NCBI RefSeq assembly: GCF_964253085.1
Contig: NZ_CAXUQH020000001.1
Span: 2,666,001-2,730,000, forward strand
Origin: Paenibacillus_E sp964253085
Lineage (GTDB): Bacteria > Bacillota > Bacilli > Paenibacillales > NBRC-103111
DNA: 64,000 nucleotides
Reading direction: 5' to 3'
This document shows, piece by piece, positions 32,040 to 40,355 of this stretch (the stretch's first letter is position 1; each line of letters starts with the position of its first letter). The position numbers and the translations under genes were made by a program. The notes beneath the pieces were generated by a model. The model did not search any database, was not told the DNA's origin, and was given only the letters and a program-made list of their open reading frames with translations.

Positions 32040-34934
32040 ATGGGAAAAGTACGACGTATTTATAGTGTATTGCTAGTGGGAACGCTGCTGTTAGGGAATG
32101 GACTTTCAACCGCGGCTGAAAGCGCGGCAGCCGGATTCGCGGATACGGAAGCATCTTACGCCTACTCGAAACTAGAGATTGACCGGTTGGTGAAATCGGG
32201 CATTTTGTCCGGCTATGATGACGGGACCTTCCGCCCGAACAACACGGCAACACGTGCTGAGACGGCTCGTGTGATCGTCCTCACGGCGGGGCTAAAGACA
32301 AACCCGGGGGCAGCCGATGCGTTTCGGGATATTGACTCCGATGCTTGGTACAAAGGAGACGTCGGCGCCTTGGTGCAAGCCGGAATTGCAAATGGGACGG
32401 CGAACGACCGGTTCACTCCCGACGCTACGGTAACCCGTGAGGAATTGATTGTGTTTTATATTCGTGCCTTAGGGTTGGAGAAAACCGCTAAAGAACGGCA
32501 GTGGGAGGCCGGGTTTTCCGACTTTTCCGATGTGGCGGATTGGGCGAAGCCGGCGGTTGCGCTTGCCGCTCGAATCGGCCTCGTGCAAGGAATCGAACAG
32601 CCCGGCGGATTGTTATCGTTAAAGCCGAAAGCGGCGGTCGTCCGGCAGGAGTTGGCTCATTTGGCATACGAGTTCAATACGAACCGGGATACCTATCGGG
32701 AACGTGCGGATCAATTATCCACCATAGATACGCCTTCCAAAGAGGCGAGTGTCAAGGCGGTTTCCGTCCTAACCCCCGCTATGGTTCAAGTGACGTTTGA
32801 TTCGACGCTTACGACTGCGAATGCTGAGGATTTCCAGTTCGAGCCTCCGCTTCCGGTTCAATCCGCTTCGATTCAAGCAGGGAACGAGAAAGTCGTGAAG
32901 CTGACTACGGAACCCCAAACTGGCGGTACCGTGTACAAGCTGATCTATAAAGGGAAAGATACGGGACTAAGGGTAATCGGTGCGAGAGCCGCTTCGGTTT
33001 CCATCGGCGGTGATACGGGCACAGAAGAGCAGGTCAATGTGGCCGATATGCTGGCGAGGGGGGAAGCGTTGACGAATGTGACGATTTTGTCATCCGGCAT
33101 ATATGGGCCTAGCGATGTGAGTGGGTTAAGAACCGTGATTACCGGTACGCTGACCCTAGATCCCGGTCCGGACGGCGAAGTGACCCTTCGCAACATCGAA
33201 CCTGAGCGCCTGGTGGTATTATCCGGGAAAGATGGTACGATCAAGCTGCAACAAACGATCATTAAGCAATTGAGGGTGAACGCCGTCAATAATGGCGGAA
33301 AGGACGTCCGTATTGAAGCGCAAGACGGAACGGCTGTCGAAACGACTGAGGTTGAATCGCAAGGTGTGCTGGAATCAACTTCGACCACGGGTAAACTCGG
33401 AACGATTAAGCTCACATCGGGAGCTGCCGGCAAGTCGCTGACGCTGAAGGGGAATATTGAAGACGATGTAGAAGTGGATGCGCCGGGTTCTACCGTCAAG
33501 TTAGCCCCCCCGAGTACGGGAAACACCCTGCCCACAGTGATTAAAAATTTGAAAGTCGGCCAAAGCTCAAGCATTCAATCGGGCATTGGCACCACCATTT
33601 CAAAGGTCAGTTTGACCGGTAATAATACGACCTTGTCGATCGGAGGAACCGGTACTATCGAGACGGTTGATGTGGATGATTCGGCGGCCGGGGCGGCATT
33701 AAATCTGGAGAGCGGAACCAACATCGGTACGATCCAAGCCAGTTCGCAAGTGACGTTGTTTGGCGACCCAGAAGCCATTACAAAGATCAAAATCCAAGGG
33801 AGCGGCGAAATCAAACTCCCGGATTCCATCAAAAATTCCGTTAAGACGAAGGCCGTTGACAACGCTATTGCTGCAATCGAGGCCATCGGCGCTTTCACCG
33901 TTTATTCGGAAGCGCTCCAGGGCTTCATCGATAAAGCGGCGGAATCCGTCAAGCTAGCCAAAACCTTCGGAGCCGAAGAGGTGGACATCTCTAACTTAAG
34001 CAAGCTTACCGGCATGCAGGCGACCGTGGTGGAGCTCAAAGGGGATGTAGATCAGGATGCAGCCGTCTTAACCGTCCCGTCCAAGGTGACCGGCCCTATA
34101 GCCTTGCCGACGACGGGAGCAAACGGAGCGACGATCACATGGGCGTCAAGCGATTCATCCGTTATTAGTTCGAGCGGGGTAGTGAAACGTCCTAAGTTTG
34201 GAAGTCCCGATGCAAAAGTTACCCTTACGGCAACGGTGTACAAGCTAGGATATTCGGCCGCCAGAACGTTCGATGTGACTGTGCAAGCTCAGGATGCGGT
34301 CACTCCTACCGTCACCGGGATTGTATATGAACCCAAGGTTACGGTAACGTCCTCCACCTACCAGCTCGAGATCTTGGCCAAACTTAGCGACAACTTGACG
34401 ATGAATGTGACGTCTCAAGCGACCAGTTGGACTAGCTCGAACCCAAGTGTGGCGCAGGTTTCAGCAACAGGATTGCTTACCAAGGGAACAGCCGGATCTA
34501 CAACGGTGACCGCGATGTACAGCGGCTTCACTGCGAGCTTTGAAGTAACCGTTCTCCCTGAAGGGACGTTGACTTATCATGCGAGCGGAACAATCTGGAC
34601 CAGCGACACGGAGGCCGTCGTTTCGGGCCATTACTCGGCTCCAATTCCATGGAATGCGGATTTGAAATTCACCATCCCGTCCAGCGACTCTCGCGAGTAT
34701 TTCATCGTTCAATTAGACGGTTTTCTTGATGACGATTCGGATTTGAACGCAGTAGTGACTGGCATGGATGGAGCACAGGTAGTCGATATCTATAACAAAT
34801 CTTTTGTCATCATTCATCATGAATCAATTACGAGCGGGACGCATACCGTCACGATCAGCGGGTTAAAGTATACCCATCCTAACGATGGCTTGAAGGTTGT
34901 GAAGCCAATTACAATTACAATTGTGAAAGGCTAA
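32040..34934 (+). CDS. S-layer-homology (SLH) surface protein with Ig-like domains
   Basis: 964 residues from the ATG at 32040 (AAGGGGAGCG upstream; an ATG 18 bases earlier overlaps that site). A signal peptide ends near AAES. Three SLH modules follow at about 30-75, 90-135 and 150-200, each with the FxDxxxxxY/W..A....G..G..dgxF.Px...tR.E pattern, which anchors proteins to pyruvylated wall polymer. A linker domain comes next, then about 310-590 of beta-helix-like repetitive sequence (runs such as VTLRNIEPERLVVLSGKDGTIKL). Two Ig-like domains lie at about 670-755 and 765-840, and a final beta domain closes the protein. No catalytic motif is seen. It is probably a structural or adhesive wall protein. 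Confidence 0.88.
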   Translation: MGKVRRIYSVLLVGTLLLGNGLSTAAESAAAGFADTEASYAYSKLEIDRLVKSGILSGYDDGTFRPNNTATRAETARVIVLTAGLKTNPGAADAFRDIDSDAWYKGDVGALVQAGIANGTANDRFTPDATVTREELIVFYIRALGLEKTAKERQWEAGFSDFSDVADWAKPAVALAARIGLVQGIEQPGGLLSLKPKAAVVRQELAHLAYEFNTNRDTYRERADQLSTIDTPSKEASVKAVSVLTPAMVQVTFDSTLTTANAEDFQFEPPLPVQSASIQAGNEKVVKLTTEPQTGGTVYKLIYKGKDTGLRVIGARAASVSIGGDTGTEEQVNVADMLARGEALTNVTILSSGIYGPSDVSGLRTVITGTLTLDPGPDGEVTLRNIEPERLVVLSGKDGTIKLQQTIIKQLRVNAVNNGGKDVRIEAQDGTAVETTEVESQGVLESTSTTGKLGTIKLTSGAAGKSLTLKGNIEDDVEVDAPGSTVKLAPPSTGNTLPTVIKNLKVGQSSSIQSGIGTTISKVSLTGNNTTLSIGGTGTIETVDVDDSAAGAALNLESGTNIGTIQASSQVTLFGDPEAITKIKIQGSGEIKLPDSIKNSVKTKAVDNAIAAIEAIGAFTVYSEALQGFIDKAAESVKLAKTFGAEEVDISNLSKLTGMQATVVELKGDVDQDAAVLTVPSKVTGPIALPTTGANGATITWASSDSSVISSSGVVKRPKFGSPDAKVTLTATVYKLGYSAARTFDVTVQAQDAVTPTVTGIVYEPKVTVTSSTYQLEILAKLSDNLTMNVTSQATSWTSSNPSVAQVSATGLLTKGTAGSTTVTAMYSGFTASFEVTVLPEGTLTYHASGTIWTSDTEAVVSGHYSAPIPWNADLKFTIPSSDSREYFIVQLDGFLDDDSDLNAVVTGMDGAQVVDIYNKSFVIIHHESITSGTHTVTISGLKYTHPNDGLKVVKPITITIVKG

Positions 34935-34954
34935 ATCAATCAAGCTTGTTTAGA

Positions 34955-34983
34955 GTCGCCGGAGTTTTGTCCGGCGGCTTTTT
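34955..34983 (+). terminator. intrinsic terminator after the SLH gene
   Basis: GTCGCCGGA pairs with TCCGGCGGC (one G-T pair) across six bases and is followed by TTTTT. Confidence 0.9.
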
Positions 34984-35119
34984 CATATTATCAGGTTAAC
35001 TAGAAAAATCTGGTTGGCCTTTTTTTAGGTTCGGTATAAGATGGCGGTAGCCGGGAGAACGAGAGGCTTTTAGGGGGAAAACCCCGGAACAAAAACTGTG
35101 CTCCCACACCGAGGAATAA

Positions 35120-35254
35120 TTTGAATAATTTGGAAATAGGTTTGGAGAACTGCGTCAGAAAACGGGAAAAGAACTGGTAGTTGTTTTAGAAGCGACAGGG
35201 CATTCTCATCGGGGGCTGGTGGCCTACATGGAACGAAGAGAGTATCGTCAATAA
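35120..35254 (+). pseudogene. remnant of an IS110-family transposase
   Basis: The frame from 35141 reads FGELRQKTGKELVVVLEATG and continues HSHRGLVAYMERREYRQ before TAA at 35252-35254. This matches the conserved N-terminal region of IS110-type DEDD transposases, where VLEATGHYH is diagnostic. Homology seems to continue upstream (FE-stop-FGNR) through an in-frame stop at 35126. Nothing of the rest of the transposase is recognisable downstream, so this is a decayed scrap. Confidence 0.65.
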
Positions 35255-35618
35255 CTCGGAGATTTACTTTTACATGAAGAGATGACGGGTTGCTAATTAG
35301 ACTATACTTAGGTAAGTTTTAATAAGCACGTAAAAATGATTTTTCACTCAGTGAACTTTAAATTATAAACTGAACGTCAGAGTATAAGCAGAGATGAGAT
35401 GAAATATGGATAGTTTTTTTAATTAAATTATTATTCTTATCAAGAATTTCACTTTTGGAGATGTTTAAGAAACGGCATCCGACATAAGGACTGACGTTTT
35501 CTCAACTACAGGGCAGTAGAGGGTGGTGGATACATACTTCCTATCCAGTGGAAAATGAAGGGATTTTCAATTGAGAATCGAATAATTTCTTATTACCATT
35601 ATTTGGAGGTAGTTAAAG
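35255..35618. other. gene-free A+T-rich stretch
   Basis: About 360 bases between the transposase scrap and the pentapeptide gene. I see no ORF with a ribosome site and no clear repeat. It probably contains further degraded sequence plus the promoter of the next gene. The stretch 34984-35119 likewise shows only a GGGG-AAAA-CCCC mini-hairpin near 35077-35088. Confidence 0.4.
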
Positions 35619-36092
35619 ATGGAATTAAAAATTGAACGTTTAGATTTTGAAATGGCTGATATTTCAGGGTCGAGGTTTCAGAAGGTGAAAGCTGAGGAAT
35701 TAAATTTTGACAATGTCAATTTGGCAAAGACACAAATTAATAATGCAAATATGAAAGGAACGGAATTAAATGATGTAAACATGTCAGATTTTAGAATTTC
35801 AAATGCTAATCTCTCTGGTACTGAAATCAAAAATGCTAATTTTAGTAACGCAGTTATTGACCATGTTCATTTATTTGGCACTGAATTCCGCAATGTTGTT
35901 TTACCTATAGAGGGTGATGGTAATTACAAACTAAATGGCGAATACAAACCAATTAGCTTTGTAAATTGTGACCTATCTAACGGGCAATTAACAAACTGTA
36001 ATTTGGCAAATCTGGATATTCGTGATTGCGATATAACTGGATTAAAGATTAACGGGGGATTAGTAGAAGACTTAATGAAAAATTTGAAATGA
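35619..36092 (+). CDS. pentapeptide-repeat protein
   Basis: 157 residues with TTTGGAGG before the ATG. Residues about 15-90 and 110-150 carry A(N/D)L/F-type pentapeptides such as NANMKG, NANLSG, NANFSN and CNLANLDIRDCDITGL, which form a right-handed quadrilateral beta-helix. The two blocks are split by a loop, VLPIEGDGNYKLNGEYK. No other domain is present. Some such proteins mimic DNA and protect gyrase, but the sequence gives no direct support for that here. It sits between two pseudogene remnants. Confidence 0.85.
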   Translation: MELKIERLDFEMADISGSRFQKVKAEELNFDNVNLAKTQINNANMKGTELNDVNMSDFRISNANLSGTEIKNANFSNAVIDHVHLFGTEFRNVVLPIEGDGNYKLNGEYKPISFVNCDLSNGQLTNCNLANLDIRDCDITGLKINGGLVEDLMKNLK

Positions 36093-36128
36093 AATATTAA
36101 ATTACTCAACTAAAGAGAAAAGATAGTG

Positions 36129-36158
36129 AAGGAGCTTCCTCGCGGTTGCTCCTTTTTT
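36129..36158 (+). terminator. intrinsic terminator after the pentapeptide gene
   Basis: AAGGAGC (36129-36135) pairs with GCTCCTT (36148-36154) across 12 bases and is followed by Ts. Confidence 0.85.
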
Positions 36159-36176
36159 GTTCATTCAGGTAACGAC

Positions 36177-36344
36177 AGTTGCAGCGGAATCGTTTGCAGC
36201 TCGTTCATGGCGACAAGCTGATGCCAGGACTATCGCATTTATTCTCTGACGGCGTTCACCCAACTGAAGAAGGCTTCGGTCATTACGAATCCGGAATTAG
36301 TGACGAGCATGACGGAAAAATGGGTTCAAAACTACTTTAGTTAG
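36177..36344 (+). pseudogene. C-terminal remnant of an SGNH/GDSL hydrolase
   Basis: One frame reads QLVHGDKLMPGLSHLFSDGV and goes on HPTEEGFGHY, matching the block with catalytic Asp and His (DGxHP) near the C-terminus of SGNH hydrolases. After a frame change near 36290 the continuation reads LVTSMTEKWVQNYFS and stops at 36342-36344, a plausible end for the family. No start or upstream part exists, so the gene is truncated and frameshifted. It ends four bases inside the leftward DUF3231 gene. Confidence 0.5.
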
Positions 36345-36901
36345 GCATTCGTTAATGTTGGGGGAGAACCAGGTGAAATGAAAAACGGTGGTATTTTAAT
36401 CCACCCGCGTTTCATCATTAATTGTTTCAATTTTACCCCCAACATTACTTTTTCCGCGTGGAACTGTAAAAACATTAAACCGAAGTCTGTTCGAATCGAT
36501 TCTGCATTTGCACCCGCGGCACGGAGAATCAAACTAACGATTTTAAAAGATAATTCGTTGGCAAGCACATCATCCGTCAATTTAACACCAAGCGGAATAC
36601 TATTAGGATCCGAGTTAGGCATATCTTCATGAGCAGGGGGTAATGTTATTCCTTCGTTAAGCATGAAATTATAGAGGCGTTCTCGTTGCCCATGATTGAG
36701 CTCTAAATCTTCTTTAAGCATTTCTTTCAGATCCTCATCATTCGTGGTGTTTATCCCCGCTTGAACAGTTGCTTTGGCTATTTCAAGACCCGCCAAGTAA
36801 ATCCAACAAGCCATCACTTCCCCAACATGAAGAGGTTGGGGTTTTTCTTCATCTGTCAAAGATTTAATTGTTAGAATTGCTGATTCCAATATGCCTACCA
36901 T
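36341..36901 (-). CDS. DUF3231 family protein
   Basis: 186 residues. The ATG at 36901 is chosen because GGGAGG precedes it; the open frame runs 18 bases further. It matches DUF3231 by PLHVGEVMACWIYLAGLEIAKA and the HxE/QFHAEKVML region. It is all-helical with no signal peptide. The family is found in Bacillales spore formers and its function is not established. It stands alone, leftward, beside the MFS exporter. Confidence 0.85.
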   Translation of the reverse strand: MVGILESAILTIKSLTDEEKPQPLHVGEVMACWIYLAGLEIAKATVQAGINTTNDEDLKEMLKEDLELNHGQRERLYNFMLNEGITLPPAHEDMPNSDPNSIPLGVKLTDDVLANELSFKIVSLILRAAGANAESIRTDFGLMFLQFHAEKVMLGVKLKQLMMKRGWIKIPPFFISPGSPPTLTNA

Positions 36902-37050
36902 TGTTTTTCCTCCCGACATCGTATTTTATTTGGATATTGTTTACCAGGAAATCTTTTTTATTCATACTAAACGAGCGCATATTCCTATTTGTGATGGCAC
37001 TGATTTTCAAAGAGGTGAAGATCGTATTACCGAGAGCGACACCTCGAAAG

Positions 37051-38223
37051 TTAACGTTTTTGTAGATTGCTCAGCCGTTTTTTCCCCATCGAAAAACTGA
37101 TGAATGCAGAGACTAATGCTAACACTACAATAAAACTTGCCATCCATGGATTGTAGAGAACGGTGGAAGTGGTGCTTATCATCGCTCCGCCCGCCCCAGC
37201 GCCTGTCGCCAATCCTAAATGAATGATCGATGTATTCAAGCTAAGAACGAGACTGGAAGATTGGGGCGCTTGTTGAATGAAATACGTTTGAGTCGCTGGA
37301 CCGGCCATGAACAGAGAGACCATCAGGAGTGAAATCAATAGTAAACCGATGAGAGTCGACCCGGCAAACAGAGGCAGAAGGGCCAGGATAACAACGAGCA
37401 CGATAGTACTGAAAGCTATGATGCGCGCTGCTCCCCATCGATCGATCCCATAACCGCCAAAGCGGGTACCGACTGCGCCAAATATACCAAAAACAAGCAT
37501 GGCGATGCTGATGTTGGACGCTTTAAGTTGCAGTATGTCTTGTATAAAAGGGGTTAAATACGTAAACAACACGGAATTTCCGGATTCTCTAAAGAAGGTA
37601 AGAAACAAACCGCTCACGATTACAGCACTTCCCAGCACTTTGAACTGTTGTCGGAATGACAGCGGTGCGTCCCCATCGATCTCTGGTAGCAAGCGGAAAA
37701 TGACGAAAGTAATCAACAGGCTTATCAGTCCTAAAATCAAGAAAATTGCTTGCCAGTTCAACCAGTTCGTAATGGCTATGCCGATGGGCACGCCCAAAAT
37801 CATCGCGCTGCTGAAGCCGAGAACGATCGTGCTGATCGCACTGCCTATCCTCTCGGGAGGAACGATTTTGGCAGCCGCACCAAATGCTGCGACAATATAA
37901 ACGCCTGAACTTACACCCAGAATAATGCGGGACACAATCAAGGTGGAAATATCCGAACTCCAGAAGGAGAGCAAGCACCCCATGATGAAAGCTGTCAATG
38001 CACCTAACAGCACTTTTCTACGTCCCATGCGGGATGTCAGTGATACCAGAATAGGCGTTCCAATGGCAAAGGCCAGCGAGTAGGCCGTAATTAATTGCCC
38101 CGCAAAGGCAATGGAAATGTTTAAGTCTTTCGCGAGTACACGCAGGATTCCGGCGACAACCAACTCGGAAGTAGCGGTTAAGAATACCCCTAGAGCGAGT
38201 ACGTAAATCGTCCATTTATTCAT
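37051..38223 (-). CDS. MFS exporter (DHA1/arabinose-efflux type)
   Basis: 390 residues with 12 hydrophobic segments. The ATG at 38223 has GGAAGGG 11 bases upstream; an ATG nine bases earlier is too close. It shows the first-loop motif SLTSRMGRRKVLLGAL, a motif-C-like GVPIGIAITNWLNWQAIF and a central loop near residue 195. It probably exports drugs or sugars by proton antiport. It is divergent from the HxlR gene, with interlocked promoters, so HxlR most likely controls it in response to a toxic compound. Confidence 0.9.
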   Translation of the reverse strand: MNKWTIYVLALGVFLTATSELVVAGILRVLAKDLNISIAFAGQLITAYSLAFAIGTPILVSLTSRMGRRKVLLGALTAFIMGCLLSFWSSDISTLIVSRIILGVSSGVYIVAAFGAAAKIVPPERIGSAISTIVLGFSSAMILGVPIGIAITNWLNWQAIFLILGLISLLITFVIFRLLPEIDGDAPLSFRQQFKVLGSAVIVSGLFLTFFRESGNSVLFTYLTPFIQDILQLKASNISIAMLVFGIFGAVGTRFGGYGIDRWGAARIIAFSTIVLVVILALLPLFAGSTLIGLLLISLLMVSLFMAGPATQTYFIQQAPQSSSLVLSLNTSIIHLGLATGAGAGGAMISTTSTVLYNPWMASFIVVLALVSAFISFSMGKKRLSNLQKR

Positions 38224-38255
38224 TGCTTTCATTCCCTTCCATTTGAATTATTGTC

Positions 38256-38308
38256 ATTATAGAAGGGTTGCGATAATATTGTAAGAAGGCAAAGTATTAG
38301 GATATAAT
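38256..38308. promoter_or_regulatory. overlapping divergent promoters sharing one -35 hexamer
   Basis: On the plus strand TTGTAA (38279-38284), an 18-base spacer and TATAAT (38303-38308) drive the HxlR gene. On the minus strand the same bases read TTACAA, followed after 17 bases by TATAAT (38261-38256), for the MFS gene. A CTAAC...GTTAG inverted repeat at about 38322-38340 could be the HxlR operator. Confidence 0.7.
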
Positions 38309-38351
38309 CCATCTATTTTGACTAACTTACTTTTTGTTAGGGGGAAGCCGG

Positions 38352-38723
38352 ATGACTGAGCAAGTTAATTCTGAATCCTGTTTGGTAACGGGGAGTTCTG
38401 ACATCTGCGAAGTATTGCAAATTCTTGGAGCCAAGTGGGCGTTTCTTGTACTGAACGAATTGCTTCGCGGGCCACAGCGATTTAATCAGCTGCAACGGAA
38501 TGTAGCTGTGATTAAGACGCAGTCCCTTACGGATACACTCCGCCATTTGGAACATAATGGTCTTGTCCTGCGCCAAGTCTTTCCTACTGTACCTGTAACT
38601 GTGGAATATTCATTAACAGAAAAGGGATGCGACTTCCAAACTGCGCTGAACGAAATGAATAAATGGGTGCAAAAGTGGGGGAAGCCACAGCAAATAAACG
38701 GGAAGACCAGCATTTCTTCTTAA
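38352..38723 (+). CDS. HxlR-family transcriptional regulator
   Basis: A 123-residue winged-helix protein. The ATG at 38352 is chosen for AGGGGGA 6 bases upstream. It has the family pattern: N-terminal Cys (ESCLVTGS), then ILGAKWAFLVLNELLRGPQRFNQLQR, TQSLTDTLRHLEHNGLVLRQVFPTVPVTVEYSLTEKG. In related proteins the N-terminal Cys can sense electrophiles. It is divergent from the MFS exporter and probably represses it. Confidence 0.92.
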   Translation: MTEQVNSESCLVTGSSDICEVLQILGAKWAFLVLNELLRGPQRFNQLQRNVAVIKTQSLTDTLRHLEHNGLVLRQVFPTVPVTVEYSLTEKGCDFQTALNEMNKWVQKWGKPQQINGKTSISS

Positions 38724-38826
38724 CAAGCGCTTTTCCTTGAATGCAAGCTTCACCTATTAATTGGCCAAAAGGTACTGAATGAGAAAGTGTTGAACTCGCG
38801 TGCAACTGAAACTGAATTGATCCAAT

Positions 38827-38857
38827 GGCGTTCACTCTCTGGGTGAGCGCCTATTTT
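38827..38857 (+). terminator. terminator after the HxlR gene
   Basis: GGCGTTCAC pairs with GTGAGCGCC (one G-T pair), followed by TATTTTA. The rest of the 469-base gap 38724-39192 holds only the palindromes listed next. Confidence 0.65.
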
Positions 38858-39084
38858 ACGTTGCTTCGTGTTCACCATATCATTGGGAAATCAAGTCTTG
38901 CCGTAAGGAAAGGCGGAAGATCGGATTGTCCTCTGTTGAACCATAGAGCAACAGTTTTAAATACAATTGTATCGATTTTGTAAATTTATTGGCATGGAAG
39001 TATTGATATTAATTGATATAGAGATCGTTGATGAATCTAGAATTTTTGGCACGAAATGCTTGTTTTACAAAAACTTAATGACCT

Positions 39085-39140
39085 ATGTCATTGTATATGT
39101 CAGTGACATGAATTAAGCTCACTATAGATCACTGATCTAT
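39085..39140. promoter_or_regulatory. two related palindromes, likely operator of the GntR/LacI-type regulator
   Basis: ATGTCA-G-TGACAT (39097-39109) and ATAGATCA-C-TGATCTAT (39124-39140) are perfect palindromes sharing the core TCA-N-TGA, 27-28 bases apart centre to centre. An extra half-site ATGTCA lies at 39085-39090. They lie 52-108 bases before the regulator start. This suggests autoregulation and control of the following operon. Confidence 0.6.
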
Positions 39141-39192
39141 GTGTGATTCTTAGCAGTATGTGATTTTGATTAAAAACGAGGGATAACCAGTA

Positions 39193-40335
39193 ATGAAAAA
39201 TGCACACGCGTCAAAGAAACCGAGTCTACTTTACCTGCAAATAGCTGATAAGGCCATAGGAATTATCCAGAGCCGCAGACTTCAACCGCATGATCCCGTC
39301 CCTTCGGAAGGAGAGCTTGCGAAGTTGTTTGGTGTTAGCCGGATGACGAGTAAGCTGGCGCTGGAACGGTTGGTCGAGCAGGGTCTAGTGTACCGTTTGC
39401 CGAGAAGGGGGACCTTCCTTTCCGAAAACAGGGATGGAGAGCCTTACAACGGAGTGCTCCCGTCGGAGAATAAAGCGCTTTCAGTCGAGAAGAAGCAGAG
39501 TAATCAGATTGCGCTCATAGTGCCCCATCTATCTGATTACACTTCAAAAATTATTGCAGCAGCAGAGATTGAAGTGCGAAAACACGATTGCGATCTCATT
39601 CTGAAAATATGCAAGGATAAAGATGATGAGGACCGTTGCCTGCAGAGGCTTGTTGAAGGGGGAATAGGCGGCATCATTTTATTTCCCCAGGGGCGCAAGA
39701 CATGCAGTGACCAGGTGCTGAGATTGAAATTACAGCAGTTTCCGATTGTTATTATCGATCGAATCTTTCGTGAGGTTCAGATTGATTGTGTGTATCACGA
39801 TCATTATCAGGGTTCTTACCAGATGACCAAGTATTTGATCGAGAAGGGGCACCGGGAAATCGGATACACCTCGAACTCGATAGATAATATCACAAGCAGG
39901 GAGGAGAGGTATCTAGGTTATATCCAGGCGTTGCTCGATCATGCGATTCCCGTCAAAAACCAATATATTCATTTTAAAAGCGTGGCATGCAATCCAAGTC
40001 GTATTAACGAGAGCGACCCCGAACAGGAACGGTTTATTCAGGAAAATCCTCAGATGACAGCTCTCATGTGCGGGGATGATCATGTGGCTATTTCAACCTT
40101 ATATACAGCCTTGAGTATGGGGATCCCAGTCCCAGATAAGCTTTCAATTGTGGGGTTCTCCGATATCCAGTTATCAGCGTTAACGCCGATTCCTCTTACA
40201 ACGGTCAGACAGGATACTGGGCAGCTTGCCCAATCGGCATTTAATCTTCTTATGAAGCGCATAAACCATTCACATGAGAAACCGATTACAATCAAAATTC
40301 AAACAAAAATCGTAGAGAGGAAATCCGTTCTTTAG
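39193..40335 (+). CDS. GntR-type DNA-binding regulator fused to a LacI-type sugar-binding domain (AraR architecture)
   Basis: 380 residues. Residues about 10-80 form a GntR winged helix (PVPSEGELAKLFGVSRMTSKLALERLVEQGLVYR). Residues about 105-380 form a periplasmic-binding-protein-like effector domain (ALIVPHLSDYTSKIIAAAE, IEKGHREIGYT, ALMCGDDHVAISTLY, LSIVGFSDIQLS). This is the layout of AraR-type repressors that release DNA on binding a small ligand. It is 20 bases from the metallo-hydrolase gene, so the regulator heads the operon through 45171. The effector is unknown. Confidence 0.88.
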   Translation: MKNAHASKKPSLLYLQIADKAIGIIQSRRLQPHDPVPSEGELAKLFGVSRMTSKLALERLVEQGLVYRLPRRGTFLSENRDGEPYNGVLPSENKALSVEKKQSNQIALIVPHLSDYTSKIIAAAEIEVRKHDCDLILKICKDKDDEDRCLQRLVEGGIGGIILFPQGRKTCSDQVLRLKLQQFPIVIIDRIFREVQIDCVYHDHYQGSYQMTKYLIEKGHREIGYTSNSIDNITSREERYLGYIQALLDHAIPVKNQYIHFKSVACNPSRINESDPEQERFIQENPQMTALMCGDDHVAISTLYTALSMGIPVPDKLSIVGFSDIQLSALTPIPLTTVRQDTGQLAQSAFNLLMKRINHSHEKPITIKIQTKIVERKSVL

Positions 40336-40355
40336 GATTGACAGAGGGAGTTTAT

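Noticed and set aside
35455..35490. Short ORF beginning MFKKRHPT as a second transposase fragment
   Set aside because: Too short, no family match, and no matching sequence nearby.
36378..36632. Rightward ORF opposite the DUF3231 gene
   Set aside because: It is a frame shadow; the leftward gene has a ribosome site and a recognised family.
38720..38740. cre-like AAGCGCTTTTCC
   Set aside because: The outer TG and CA of the CcpA consensus are missing, and it lies at the 3' end of the HxlR gene.
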